DNA of 64,000 bases from Sanderia malayensis (lineage: Eukaryota; Cnidaria; Scyphozoa; Semaeostomeae; Pelagiidae): contig RQOL01000718.1 of NCBI GenBank assembly GCA_013076295.1, forward strand, positions 186,001 to 250,000. The letters run 5' to 3'. A program made the translations under genes and the position numbers. How positions within the stretch are numbered: position 1 is the stretch's first letter; every line of letters begins with the position of its first letter. The notes under the pieces are model-generated. The model was not told the DNA's origin and did no database searches. It saw nothing but the letters and a program-made list of their open reading frames with translations. Shown here piece after piece: positions 42,801 through 53,765 of this stretch.

Positions 42801-45573
42801 ACTGCCAAATCAAACTGTTGACAAATATTACCATGAAAATTAGATCAACTTATATCAACATAAGATAGACCTGAGGGATCATCATAATCATTATAAAATA
42901 TTCATCATAGATCATCATAAAATATTCCAGAGAAAGAAGAATCGGAGGGAAATGGTTTTGCGGGCACAAAAATCATTAAAAACGCGTTACTTTATTGATA
43001 TCTTCCAATTATAGCATTTTATTGGAGGATAGAGCGATTAAAGAAATAACTCACCAATCCAGATGAGTGATCCAATGCAACATTAGAGTTTGGGTCAGAG
43101 ACAACTGTCCCTGTGCTGAGAGTGGCTGGTCTGCCTTTTAGCCTTTGAACACCTTGGTCAGTGTGATGCTCGATGTACTGGTTTTCTGGCACAATATCTT
43201 TGTTCTTGGTGACATTGATATGAAAATCTATGTCAAATGCTCTGAATTGCAGAAACATGGGAATCGCATCGTGCAAACTTCTTCTTGCGCGCAAATCATG
43301 ACGGGCATTGTGGTCCACAAAAAGCGGATGGACAATTTCGTACGCTGGAACTGAATACGAGAGAAATAGTTAGTGTGGACCAAGCAGGGTTCAGAAGTAA
43401 TAAGAAGAATGGATCAAACTACATTTGACCGTAGAGTAACACAATTGGTGGGAAACAAATGAGAATTAAACAATGAAAAATGGTAAAAACGCTTAATGAA
43501 AAAAATCAAAGAAATATAGCAGAAAAAGATCATTCCGAGAAACAAACTATTGTTTTTGAACTGAGCTATTGTCAGATGTTATCATTATGTGATTCCTTCA
43601 TGAATCGTACAGAAAGATAAATGTGATATCAAAATATAGCAAAACAGTTTACAGTTAGAGAAAAATATACCGATAAGACAAAAATCGAAAATTTATGAGA
43701 AAGCAGAATTAAAACATGTACTTTATAGGCAAAAATATTATTTCACAGCCAAGATAAGATTAAAGTAAATTCAAAATATCAAAATGTTCCTTACACTTTG
43801 ATGGATCATCTGTGCCAAATATACCATGCAGTTCACGAGATGTTAATCGCTCGGCAATAGTCTGAAAAAAAAAACGAAATGACAGTCCTTCAAGGATGCA
43901 AACAAATCATGAAATTAATTTGCTTTATGAAGCATATCATATGTCTGGGCACAATATTGATGATGTGGGTACTATAGCCTGGTTTCCATAAAGTCTTTTC
44001 TAGTCTTTTGGGGAAGACAAGAAAAAATTAGAAAAGACTGGAAAAACTTTATGGAAACCAGGCTTAACATGTGGTTATAAATGTCCTCTCAAACTTTTCG
44101 CAATTTTTTTATTTTAGTAAACCCATGGCAGGTTGAGAATTAAATATATAAATTTCAAAGCACTTTCCAAGCCAAAAAGAGCACAATTCGATTTTATTTT
44201 GCCCTTATCCATGTGAGCACTGTAATAGCCAAAACCAAATACGAATACCAGATATCAGATGCTGAAAGCGTCGCGAGATTTAAAGCGCTTTGAAGATTAC
44301 AATTCAAGGGGGCATGTAGTGAGATCCTTCGTTCTTCAGACTGCAAAAGGTGCAGGAAACTGCCCGCTACATATATATCCCCTTCAAACTGTTCTCTTCC
44401 ATAATCAAGATAGGTGGGAGGCAGCAGGGGGTCCTACCCTGCAAGCCTAGAACAGTGTTGACACCCTTCGCCAAAATGTTTCACTCAAGATTTTGAAACC
44501 ATGGAAAATCGAAAGCAATTATATCATGTAGTTAAATTAAAATACCGAACGCACCGCTTTGCTTGCATCCGCAACAAATGGCTGTGCTGTGGAAAAAATA
44601 GAAGGAGATTCATTATTAAACAGGTTAGAAACTGGATGCAGTTAATAACAAGTATCACAATAACATTTGAACCCATTTGAACACATTTAAATGGAGAGAG
44701 AGAGGATGCATATTTAAGGATTTATAACACCAAAGTAAAAAATAATATACATGAATGTGCCATAATAAATAACAATAAAGCACTATCGAGCCATTGTATT
44801 GTTTCTTTCAACCTTAAATTGGGTGTTTTTGTCGGGTACGCAGAGTTGAATTTTGCAAAGATTTCAGAGAGCGAAAAATGAAAATGCAAGACATATACAA
44901 TTAAAAAGTGGTTGCAAGTGTTTTATTGATATTGTAGTATACTATACAACTTGTTATAAGAAACCTAACTCAAAGCCTAGTTCCTAAAATTTCTTGTTTT
45001 CGATTAACCTCTTTTGATCAAATTTTGTAACCAAAAGTCCATCAATAGTTCTTTATTTTAACTGCACATTTGAGTGATCAAAATATTCAAAATTGAAAAA
45101 TTCCTTGGGGGTTTTATCACTAGCTGTAGGAATTCCGTAATTTTTCCGCCATTCACATGTAATTTCCTTATAAAAAAGCAAAAGCTTTCGTTTAGTTTAG
45201 CCAAGGATTGGCATCATGTTCTAAAATGCAAATCTGTATCTAAAATCATCATTTCAAACAGGGTTTATACAAATAATAACTAGTTGAAAAAAAACTAGTT
45301 GTAATTCAAAAGGATGACGAACAAAGGAATATGAAATTTAACCTTTCGCACATTGCAGTTATTTCTGAATATATAGCCTACACTCCAAGTCATTTATTTA
45401 TGTAAGGCTAACTGGTAGCTTTTCAATCGAAACTGTCAGCTCTATATAATTTACAAAAGCAAATACATAATACTGTTAGTGACATGCAATAGCTTTTAAT
45501 ACACGAGATGACATGTAAATTTGAACTTACGCAAAAGCCAGATAAGGAGTAAATGACATAAGATAATTTTCAT
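26518..45573 (-). CDS. ADAMTS-like secreted metalloprotease with TSP1 and WSC-like modules, 34 exons, 1,543 aa
   Basis: Exons from 5': 45531-45573, 44555-44586, 43795-43861, 43055-43350, 42343-42505, 41942-42102, 41423-41506, 41209-41327, 40832-40863, 40234-40336, 39859-39999, 37639-37792, 37285-37383, 35991-36139, 35479-35545, 35162-35240, 34854-34978, 34556-34679, 34379-34459, 33907-34067, 33544-33673, 33081-33207, 32476-32689, 31331-31532, 30222-30398, 29666-29842, 29239-29421, 28916-29095, 28332-28505, 28065-28193, 27791-27896, 27448-27677, 27194-27302, 26518-26731 (TAA). They total 4,632 nt, and every phase agrees. A zinc site (HEIAHNLGLDH), a [12 protein letters not shown]1 module and the [10 protein letters not shown] signature identify the ADAMTS family. 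The protease should act on extracellular matrix. Exon 1 is the least certain: a start from the exons at 47788-48196 would also be in phase. Two introns use GC donors (after 40832 and 28916). Confidence 0.88.
26828..26869. repeat. Perfect 19-bp stem hairpin with AAAA loop in last intron
   Basis: GCTATCTTTCCATTCTTGC, then AAAA, then its exact complement. It lies in the intron before the last ADAMTS-like exon. It is too short for a typical miRNA precursor; a tiny palindrome from an excised element is possible. Confidence 0.85.
28065..34067 (-). CDS. Spacer end and nine TSP1-like repeats, exons 20-30
   Basis: After the spacer (exons 20-21), nine TSP1-like modules follow. Most cross exon boundaries just after the CSxxCGxG core, so exons 24-29 each end in phase 1 after CGGG, CGDG, CGNG, CSDG, CGTG or CGSG. 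Such symmetric 1-1 exons of about 175-185 bp are easy to duplicate, which explains the run. The later repeats lack the first WxxW tryptophans ([20 protein letters not shown]), so C-mannosylation is likely reduced there. Confidence 0.85.
30590..31190. repeat. Decayed tandem repeats in ADAMTS-like intron, interrupted by a SINE
   Basis: Degenerate units containing AACTAGAAGGCAACGCCGT and GTCATACAAGGTGAC-type blocks recur at about 30600-30745 and 31000-31190. The SINE-like unit below lies between them. Confidence 0.5.
30752..30990 (+). repeat. tRNA-derived SINE
   Basis: TAGCCTAGTGG (A-box-like) near 30761 and GGTTCGAATCC (perfect B box) near 30814 stand at tRNA-like spacing. The sequence continues into a non-tRNA tail with GTACCCAGAATTTCTGGG. 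There is no good acceptor stem or CCA context, so it is a retroposon rather than a working tRNA gene. It lies antisense in an intron. Confidence 0.65.
34379..37792 (-). CDS. ADAMTS-like disintegrin, central TSP1, Cys-rich and early spacer exons 12-19
   Basis: Exons 12-13 encode the disintegrin-like region ([20 protein letters not shown]). Exon 14 opens the central TSP1 repeat ([19 protein letters not shown]), completed by exon 15. Exons 16-18 form the Cys-rich domain with VGCD and [13 protein letters not shown]. Exon 19 starts the spacer ([15 protein letters not shown]). Domain order and signature motifs are those of canonical ADAMTS proteins. Confidence 0.9.
35546..35990. other. Intron of the ADAMTS-like gene, nothing further seen
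   Basis: AT-rich intron between exons 14 and 15 with no repeat partner in the window. The same is true of the introns at 36140-37284 and 31533-32475 apart from minor direct repeats at 31890-32080. Confidence 0.5.
37974..38501. mobile_element. Mariner-like MITE carrying a captured piece of ADAMTS-like exon 6
   Basis: The ends CGGTATTTCCTCGATTAAGC and the complement of CCGTATTTGCTCGATTAAAC are about 21-bp inverted repeats, with TA on both sides (37972-37973 and 38502-38503). The left part resembles the element at 49668-50135 (CTCGAATAAGC units). Positions 38264-38474 match the reverse complement of about 41795-41998, which is the end of exon 6 plus its following intron. The copy is diverged and has a small internal duplication (CCTGCAATCATAT twice), so it is not functional. 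Confidence 0.65.
38502..39858. other. Intron 11 of the ADAMTS-like gene, nothing recognised
   Basis: Several short frames occur on both strands, none with splice support or motif. No repeats with partners in the window were found. Confidence 0.5.
39859..42102 (-). CDS. ADAMTS-like catalytic domain exons 6-11
   Basis: Exon 6 carries the furin-type site RKRR, then [13 protein letters not shown], the first strand of the reprolysin domain. The zinc-binding motif is split by an intron: exon 10 ends in MAHEIAHN and exon 11 starts LGLDHDG, giving HExxHNLGxxHD. The methionine-turn is IHIMA in exon 11. All three histidines and the catalytic glutamate are present, so activity is expected. Exon 9 is only 32 bp and is followed by a GC-AG intron. 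Confidence 0.9.
42343..43350 (-). CDS. ADAMTS-like propeptide exons 4-5
   Basis: Exon 4 encodes the reprolysin-type prodomain ([21 protein letters not shown] ... [18 protein letters not shown]), about residues 48-146. Exon 5 ends with NKLGCGVL, whose free cysteine fits the cysteine switch that keeps the zinc site latent. Cleavage would occur at the RKRR site in the next exon. Confidence 0.85.
43977..44063. mobile_element. Hairpin MITE, 87 bp
   Basis: GCCTGGTTTCCATAAAGTCTTTTC pairs with its near-complement after a central spacer, forming one imperfect hairpin over its full length. It is a very small palindromic element in intron 2 of the ADAMTS-like gene. The target duplication is unclear (TA or TTA). 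Confidence 0.7.
44587..45530. other. Putative intron 1 of the ADAMTS-like gene
   Basis: AT-rich, no recognised feature. Confidence 0.4.
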
Positions 45574-47787
45574 TGCAAAACGATGCAGATTTTCGCGGCA
45601 TTAAGCATTAGACCCGCGAAACAATTTGATCAAAAATTAAATGTCATCAAACTGGAATGAGCCCATCTGCTGTTGATTGCCAATCGAATTATTTGTTATT
45701 CTTAAATCAAACAAAAATCGAACAAAGCGGATGCTGTTTGAATTCAAACTTCTCCATTCCAAGGACTTTTTTAAAGGCTGCTATGATACAGCGGTTCCTA
45801 AGAGCCCGTAAGCAAAGATTTAATATAAATGAAATATAATTAAAATCAATTAAGCACCATTTCAAATAAGCGCAAATGAAATTATGCATACCCACGATAA
45901 TTGATATTTTACAGAATTTAAGTACTCAGCTCTCCCATTCTCGATGCTTTCCTATTAAAGGTACGTGTGTCTTTGAATAGCTGCTAGAAAGTTGAGTACA
46001 AGACGAAAGTGAAGATTGTATAGATCCTCTGTGTGATTAGTATAAACATATGAGCGTTAACGGACAAAAACGAACACACATGCATATGAAAAATGAAGTA
46101 TACTTGCAGGTACATGGACGGTACTCACACATTTTCACACTTTTGCGAATAAGGTTGCAAAAAAGTTTTAATGTTTAGACATGAAATAGCTAAAAAATTT
46201 TGGTCCAATGAAAACTTCTTATAAACTGGTTCGTTTAATAAATTTCGAAATAAATCAAGAGGTTTCAAAGTATGAGCAATGAACCAGATCTTTCCCAGAG
46301 TATCCGACAAAGAAAGTACGGAAGGCACCAAAATTCTATCTAAATACGCTACGCCTCTACCTTCAGACAATTTCATCTCGTAGGAAATATCTATGCCTAA
46401 CTTTGCTACAGTATTCTTTCACAGCTACATTGCCGTCAATAGCCTATTGAACGCCCTGCATGAATAAAGGCTGAGGGGAAACCTAAAAGTTGTCAATAAA
46501 CACCCATTTTGAAATAAACGGCCAGCGTATCCTAAAAATAATAAGCCCCCAGGGGAGCACTCAAGACCTGCACCACAGGGGCATGTTAGTTCGATATGTT
46601 TCGGTTACGTTTCTTCCTTAAACTTTTGGGCCAGCAGCTGTAGGAGTGTCGAGGTGATATATTTGGATTAAAGATCAGAAAATTATTTCGCTTGTAGAAA
46701 AACTTTTGCAAAATTCTGATTCTGAAAACATGTGGTGAAAATTGAGAGTCCTGAAATCTCACACTCGTACCTAAAACTCGCCGCTATAAATAAATGTCCC
46801 TCGCAAATAAACGTGCAGGATAAAACTTCAAATTTATAATAAAAGCCCGAGAAGCTTCACCGATCGCTGACGGTAAGCTGGATGAATTGGATTTTCTTGT
46901 TTGAGGAGGAATAGACCAGTTAGTCAATAACAGACTTTGTTTGCAAAAAAACAAATAAAAACTCAGGACAAACTTTCACACACAGATGCTCAAACACGGC
47001 TTCTCTTAAATGATAATAAAAGAGGAAATTAAAATCGATGCTAAATACTGTTTATGTTGTATTCGAAAGTTTAACACGGCATTAGCATTTAGTTGTCATT
47101 TACTTCATCTTCAACACATCAAACAATTATCAAGAAGAACTTTAGATTAGTGTTGTGTTGATGTTGACAATGAATGTACTTATACCCTGTTTTATTCTTT
47201 TGACCGTGTTTATTCCCGACGTAAACAAAAACAAAACATCAAAGTCAAACATAAAGTCAAAATTTAAGCATTAAACGAATGAATGAATCTTTCCTAATGA
47301 CCTTCTTGTGGCCGATCATAAACACTAAATCCTCATCTGTTCTCTTGGGCTAGTAACGATAGGATTACAGAAAATATAGATAAGGATACGGATAAGAACT
47401 CACGCGTTTTTTGTAAGAAAACATGCTTATTTTAGAATTGGAGTGCAATTGATTCGCAAAAAGAAAGGTCACCCGGTTAAAACAACAACATAGTCATAGC
47501 AAAGAAATCTCACGATTTCAAGATACTAACCCGACATAATTCCCTCAATTCCCACATAAAATGTGTGCCATATGTATTGACCGGCTTTGTTTGCACGTAT
47601 ACTGATATACAAGATATTTAAGACACGAAATGTGCAACTATAAACAAGGAGCTGTTACAGAACTTTAAAAACTAGAGTAAAACAAAAGGAGGTCCAAACA
47701 TAAGGAACTTTAAAATTGGGATTTGAGATAAAAAGTTCCTTATTAAAAAGAGTGTGTCACAAACAGTAAAAACTCGCATATAAGCAC
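45574..47787. other. Upstream region, no convincing gene
   Basis: A possible small exon at about 46367-46411 (minus) would fit phase 1, but its acceptor lacks a pyrimidine tract. A frame at 46125-46376 has no support. Otherwise nothing was seen. Confidence 0.35.
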
Positions 47788-48196
47788 CTGCAAATATTCC
47801 ATTTAAAACATTTTCATAGTCATACAAATATTCACCCACTTCATCTATTATTTTATAAATTTCCGTTGATTCGTAAGGAACGTAATAAAGAGACGCCATC
47901 ACATTTTTCTCGCTTACTAAAAACCTTCAAGCATGGTTTCCATATGATGGCAATGATCGCAAGGACTGCTAAAAATAGTGCTATTGCCATCCTTGCGTTT
48001 GAACCTAGTAGTAAAGTTTCTTAATGTTTTGGCCATACTCGTGCCAATTCTTATAAAAACGTGTAGTTTTAACAATTATGATAAAACATTCAGACTTACC
48101 ATTTGCAAGGTTTTTTGCATCGACTACATCGTTTGCACAGCTTATTAACCAAATCAAAAAGATGACAGCATTTTGACTTCCCATGACCAGTAGCAT
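47788..48196 (-). CDS. Two exons encoding a signal peptide and acidic stretch; alternative 5' end or separate gene
   Basis: Exon a spans 48100-48196 (ATG at 48196 or 48184), with a hydrophobic AVIFLIWLISCANDVVDA signal sequence and a donor GTAAGTCT. Exon b spans 47788-47916, with acceptor TTTTTAG and donor GTGCTT, and encodes ASLYYVPYESTEIYKIIDEV and onward. Both junctions are phase 1. Exon b could therefore splice in frame to exon 2 of the ADAMTS-like gene (44586), replacing the short exon at 45531-45573. Alternatively it starts another gene whose remaining exons I could not find. Unrecognised sequence. Confidence 0.45.
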
Positions 48197-49667
48197 AAGC
48201 TATAAATAAAAATGTATGTTTTATATTATAGATATATATGTGTGCGTGATTATAGATGTACTATTATATAAGCAGAACTGTGCTTGGTCCAAATGTGCTG
48301 AGCCTCGATATAGCTATTTCAAAATCGCTTAAAGGCCAAAGGAAAAATAGAAGAACCATGACAACAGATATACTTTCGAACGCAATCTGGCGTTGCTAAT
48401 GAAACAGAATACCCTTTAATCAATGCAATTTTGAAGCAAAAACCTGTGGTTTCATTTGTGAAAAATGACTGTTTTTTATCAGTTGATTATTGGCAGATTC
48501 GGTTGACAGATAACAAAACCAAATCTACAATATATAACATTCTTATATATAAATCATGACATGTTTTATAAAGGCCGGGTTACGCTGGGCAACTTTTCCT
48601 AAAATATTCCATTAATGTACTACTCCACGGGGCAATTTTTTCCGTAACTTGTCACGTAATTTTAAATGAAGGATTGGAACAAGGTCTTGCAAGGATTGTT
48701 ACACGCAGCAATGGTATTTGCAACTTGCAACAACCGAGGCTCGGCAGTTTTTTTTTGGAGACTGGTGACAATGAAAATCGTAAACTGAGCTTGCAAAGCA
48801 AGAAAACTGCGTTGCAAAATTCGCAAACGAAATGTTACACAAAGGGCCTGGTCGGCAACTTCGCAAAACCATGGGGAGACACCGTGTAAAATTAGCTTGA
48901 ATAGAATGATAAATAAAGGTTTTATTTTCGTGCAATATTACTTAGTGTAGCAACCTGTTGCAATCTTATTCTAAATTTGGTATTGTTACTTTAGCAGCCT
49001 TGCATTGTATCATTCTAATGGGCCTACTTTAAGCGGAGAAGGTTTCGCGAGATAAACTTTCGCGAGGCGAAAAACTCGCGATATTTTTTGGACAAACTTT
49101 CAAGTAAGACAAGTAAGTAAGTGAGATCTCGCCGAAGTTTCTGCAAACTAGCAAAAAGAGGTTGGCAAAACCTCTAGAGTGGTTGTGACAGAAGTGCAAT
49201 TCTGTTAAGCTGAATTTTAATGAGGCATGGTATGACACTTGTGGCTTGGGAGGAGGTTTATTGAAACTTTGATGTTACAGACAGAAAAAATCAAATAAAA
49301 AATAAAAAAGAAGAAGAAGAAGGAAGAAAAGAAAGAAACATTCTGAAGAATAGCAAATAGGTTGTCTATTTGAGCAAACGAAGGTTAAGGGGGGCTTATT
49401 CGAGAAAGAAGCTTTTTTGAAACTCTACATTCAATTGCAGAACTAGAGGCCCTTGTTGCCAGGTATGAGCCCACCTGCATGACAAGATCAACAGCGATGG
49501 TCACCTATTGAAGAGCAACTCGACAAAATTGAAAACAGCACGAGATCGTTCATTCAGTCATGCCTGCCGCACCAACCTTGTGGAACAAACTTTCGTACCC
49601 AATTCGATCATTGCAATCTTTGTGCAATTTCAAGCAGTCATTGAAAACATCGGTTTAAATTGCATTA
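48197..49667. other. Intergenic region with minor repeats
   Basis: Contains a purine-rich GAA tract at 49295-49340 and a stray GGGGCTTATTCGAG fragment at 49394-49407 related to the MITE family below. A possible diverged MITE lies at about 48573-48898 (weakly inverted ends GGTTACGCTGGG / CACCGTGTAAAA). No gene was seen. Confidence 0.45.
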
Positions 49668-50135
49668 CCGTAAATCCTCGAATAAGCCCCCACGTTCGAA
49701 TAAGCGCCCCCCTCGATTAAGCCCCCACCTAAAAATTCATTTTTGCAAATAAGCCCCCCCCTCGAATAAGCCCCCATGGGGTCTTATTCGAGGGAAGCAT
49801 AAGTGCAGAATAATATCTTAATTCGAGAAAGCCCCCACAGGACAATAGCTATACAGTATCACTTCCTTTGACTCGAAACAAAAAAGCAAAAAAAAACGCG
49901 ATTTTCGTGATGATAAGCAAATTATAAGTTTTGTTAGATCTTCACACAGCACTTTGTGAAAAAAAATTTAGTTGATTGAGAAAACTATGCTGTCTTTTTT
50001 CTGTCAACCTTTGGGGAAAAAGCAAAACTTTGAAATAAGCCCCCCCCCTCGAATAAGCCCTCCCCTCGAATAAGCCCCCACCCAAAAATTCATTTTTGCA
50101 AATAAGCCCCCGGGGGCTTATTCGAGGATTTACGG
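49668..50135. mobile_element. Mariner-like MITE, 468 bp
   Basis: The terminal inverted repeats CCGTAAATCCTCGAATAAGC are flanked by TA on each side (49666-49667 and 50136-50137). Degenerate CTCGAATAAGCCCCC units recur inside both ends. No ORF. Same family style as 37974-38501. Confidence 0.8.
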
Positions 50136-51435
50136 TACTGCTACACTACCGTGGATATCGAATCTGTTGACATTTTTGGATGTAAATATTTAATTTCAGT
50201 AGGAATAGTTAGGTCTCAACTATTTCATTTTGATGATATGGATTAGTTTGTAGGTTTGATTTTATTAAATTAGGTACACAAAAGTCTAAAGGCCCGAATA
50301 CACCTAGCTATTTTGCATTATTTATTCCCAAAAAACCCGGCTGGAATAAACAACGAAATATTGCAACGTGTGTGCGTGCGTTCTATTTTCCATTCTACAT
50401 TTCATTCTATATTCAATAAATCCATTCATTTGAGCACTGTTTGGCCTAAATATGGGGACATGATTGATATAGAGCTTTTAAATGAGTTTTAAACAATCCT
50501 CATTTGTACAATTCTTAGTTTCGCAAGCATTTTAATGTTCATTTGGTTGGAAATACAGAAAAGAACATAAAGGTATAGAGCGTGAGGTTGATTTGAGACA
50601 ACCGTGCGAAGAGCGTGGAAAGTATAAATTACCATGAACATACATTGATAAGGCATGTGAATGCAACATATAAGAACATTGTCTCTTTTATGTTCATTGA
50701 CCAGAAACTGGAATTTCAGTACTGGAAATTCTGAAATACTAGAGAAATAAGTCACCAGACAGTCGGTTTCTTTATGTCTGCAGTTTTATGCTAGAAACAC
50801 AAAATCATGCTGAGAATATTCGGATGGAATAAAATCAAAACGTTTTGAATTTATTCCATCAAAATATTCTCAGCTTCTTTTGCTTATTTTGACAAGGTGT
50901 TAATTCGGGCCCCAAATGGCGTTAAAGAAAAATTTATGACTGGCAAAAGAGACTGCTGTTAAAGTACAGCACAAGCCCGACAAGGCCACTGGATAGGAAT
51001 CGCCGGGCAATACATGTGCAGACATGTTATGTAAGATTTAACTGTAAATGTATGGAACAAGCTTCCTGACTGACGTTTATTTGCAGTGATTTAAAACCCG
51101 AGCCGAAATCTCTACTGCTTTTATGGGTTCAGAAATTCTAGTGCTAAATTCGTTCTATCTAGCACAAAATCAACCATAAAACTATGTTTCCTTGCCTCCG
51201 CCGCACAATACGAAACTAGTAAGAAACTTCAATATTGAATTATACTAAAAACAAAAAGGAGTATGTTCGGGTTATCGAAACTCTGTAAGTTTACATAAAG
51301 CATACAGAAACACCTAGCATCAGATCATTCCTGCAGCTATACACTACATAGCAAAACCCATATACAGGTGGGAAACAATTGTACATCACTCGACATTTAA
51401 GGGTATTTTGAGTTACTAAAGAAATCTTAACTTAC
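50136..51435. other. Region without recognised gene
   Basis: A 66-bp hairpin at 50809-50874 (GCTGAGAATATT ... AATATTCTCAGC) stands out. Several splice-like sites occur but no coherent exon was found. Confidence 0.4.
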
Positions 51436-51633
51436 CAAAAATTGTCCTTGCTTGCGTTGAATGGCGTTTAAAGTTGCTGGGGATTTCTAGAAGAACTTGC
51501 AAGGCATTTATATTATGAAATTCGTTAGCAAAAACACACATGTTTTCTTTACACACATCAAAATTCACAGGCGGCAGACTTTGTTAAATTAACACCAACG
51601 TTGTTTTTTCGTTTATTCTTCCGATTGCTGGAA

Positions 51634-52726
51634 CGTACTTACTAAAACGCGGAACCTCCCAAAACGACCCAAAACCACCCAAAACGACCCACAACCACCT
51701 CATAACCACCCAAAACGACCCACAATTTTTTAACTTAAACAGTAGATCAGATATTTAGGGGCAAAAACCCCCAAATCTCGGCAGGTACTTTCAAGTATCT
51801 CTTAAATTCTTCTTTCGTCGTGGGAATTAATAAGAAGAATTGATTAAGTAAAAGCGCGAACTGATTAATCTTGTTGTTTTCATTGCTATGCGAATTCACA
51901 CCTTGTTGACCTCGAAGGGGCTGCCCGCTTCCATTGCTTTTGTCAGATGCCCTTTGAATTGTTGATGATCTTTAGTATGCACCAAATCCTCCCATCTATA
52001 ACACTACTTCACCCTAACCAACCCCTTGATTCTAACTAACCAGGGTAACAAAACTAAGCCTGACCCTAACTCTTCCTAAGTCCAACATTACAAAACCCAC
52101 CCCAAAAACCTAACTCTAAACCAAACCCTGACCCCCCAAAGATCGAGAAAAAAAAACACTTTTTAGACCTTGGTCAGCCACAGCGGTCATCAACAAATTT
52201 ACATCTTTGAATCTTTCTTGATAAGGATTAGCCAGGTTACAGTATTAACCCGCCACTAGAAATTGGTTATTTGGGGCCAGGGTATTGTTTAAAAACAATA
52301 GCCTATTGTTTATATCTATTGTTTTCAGAACAATTTTAGGCTCGAGTTTCTTATAAGTCAGTTTCTTAGTGGCGGGTTAATACAGTACTCTCAGAAGTCA
52401 ACAAGGTGTAAGTTCGCATAGGATAGGAATGGAATACAGGATCTAATCAGTTCGCGCTTGAGCACAATGCTCTTGTCATGCAACAAAATAACGGAAAGCC
52501 TTTTGTGATCAGAAGTCCCAGGACGAAAGAAGAATTTAAGAGATACTTGAAAGTACCTGCCGAGATTTGGGGTTTTTGCCCCTAAATATCTGATCTACTG
52601 CTTAAGTTAAAAAAATTTGGGTCGTTTTGGGTGGCTATGAGGTGATTGTGGGTGGTTTTGGGTGGTTTTGGGTCGTTGTGGCTGGTTTTGGGTCGTTTTG
52701 GGTGGTTCCGCGTTTTAGTAAGTACG
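51634..52726. mobile_element. Mutator-like non-autonomous element with 10-bp target duplication
   Basis: The ends CGTACTTACTAAAACGCGGA and their complement are followed by about 230-bp inverted arms with tandem GGGTCGTTTTGGGTGGTTTT units. Perfect 10-bp flanking repeats ATTGCTGGAA lie at 51624-51633 and 52727-52736. A 142-bp palindromic MITE (52242-52383, ends TATTAACCCGCCACTA) is nested inside. No transposase. Confidence 0.85.
52242..52383. mobile_element. Small palindromic MITE nested in the Mutator-like element
   Basis: GTATTAACCCGCCACTA and its exact complement bound a 142-bp segment. Target duplication not clear. Confidence 0.65.
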
Positions 52727-53268
52727 ATTGCTGGAAATAGCATAATAGCAAGAACTGAGACCCCGACAAGAACCCCAGCCTTAACCTTAGATAATCTCAT
52801 TTTGAAAACAATGGCGCTTGTCATTTTCATGACGTTCACCATGAACAACAGCAATCTGTTTTCTCCACGGTGCTCAAGCCGACTGAAACTCGTTCTGTCT
52901 CGATATTCGTTGGTATTTGTTTTGGCTGAAAGTCTGCTCGATGTTGCTTGCAGGGACATAAACGGCGTCTAAAAAGTGTGGAAGAAGGCATGTCAAAAAG
53001 GGTACATGGTCACTCACTTTTGAGTTCAGAAGGAACACTTTCAGGTTTGGAAGGACACTTTGAATAGTTTGCTAAAAAGTTGAGTTGTATACTCTACCAG
53101 GCCGGTAAAACATTGTTCAGACAGACATGCCTTTCGTAAAGCAGCAACGAACTGTATAACAAATACATCTTGCTATTTTTCTGTTCCTTTCTTTACTAAT
53201 ACGATTACAATTCTCTTTACTTAATTATATTTACTCATTTTCTTATCCTGTTTTTTAAGAGATTAGCA

Positions 53269-53765
53269 ATGCTAAGAAGTCAGCTGATGCATATGACATC
53301 CCAATCAAAAATGAGTCATTTCATTCATCCAATTTTCAACAAAACATTAAAAACTTTGAAAAAAATTTGCAATCATCAACCTGGCCTTCAATGGTATAAT
53401 TCCACTGCTCTCGCAAAACTAGACTTTACAACAAATCTAATAAATGCAATCAAGAACAAATAATTTTCTTGCTGTATTTTCTGAAAGTATTTGATACAGT
53501 TGACCATGTCATTCTTTTCATATCGCATAAAAATTTAGCAACTTTGGAGTCAAATCTCAATAAAGAGTTGGCTGGTAGCTATTTCTGACTGGTTAATTGC
53601 TTATAACTCTCCCAATTTTTCAATTGTTTCCCCTAACAAGATTAAACCAAAAAGTACGAATCCTTATCAACAATAAACATTTAGTTCAAGCTCAGCTCGT
53701 GAAACATCTTGGCGTACTAATAGACAAATAATTGAACTTCGAAGACCCGTATTCAAGAAACTGAT
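53269..53765 (+). pseudogene. LINE reverse-transcriptase remnant
   Basis: Discontinuous frames read YNSTALAKLDFTTNLINAI, then KVFDTVDHVIL (the RT motif usually written LSKAFDTVDHxILL), and further on LVKHLGVLIDK (the HLGVxID motif near the end of the RT domain). These lie in the right order, with large deletions and stops between them. It is a dead jockey/CR1-like fragment. Confidence 0.7.

Larger units (their letters stand above)
51436..52959 (-). pseudogene. Membrane-protein first exon interrupted by a Mutator-like element
   Basis: The minus-strand frame from ATG 52959 encodes a polar N-terminus (RDRTSFSRLEHRGENR) and a hydrophobic segment (AGVLVGVSVLAIMLFPAI), as in a type II membrane protein. 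At 52727 it meets the inserted element. The frame continues into the element to a stop at 52582, giving a chimeric Pro/Lys/Asn-rich tail. Beyond the insertion the host frame resumes at 51633 and could splice at 51596 to an exon at 51436-51486 (donor GTAAGTT). The gene is unidentified, and only the first exon is well supported. Whether the allele is null depends on the chimeric product. Confidence 0.45.

Noticed and set aside
44259..44450. Small ORF in ADAMTS-like intron
   Set aside because: No splice sites in phase, wrong strand for the gene and no family resemblance.
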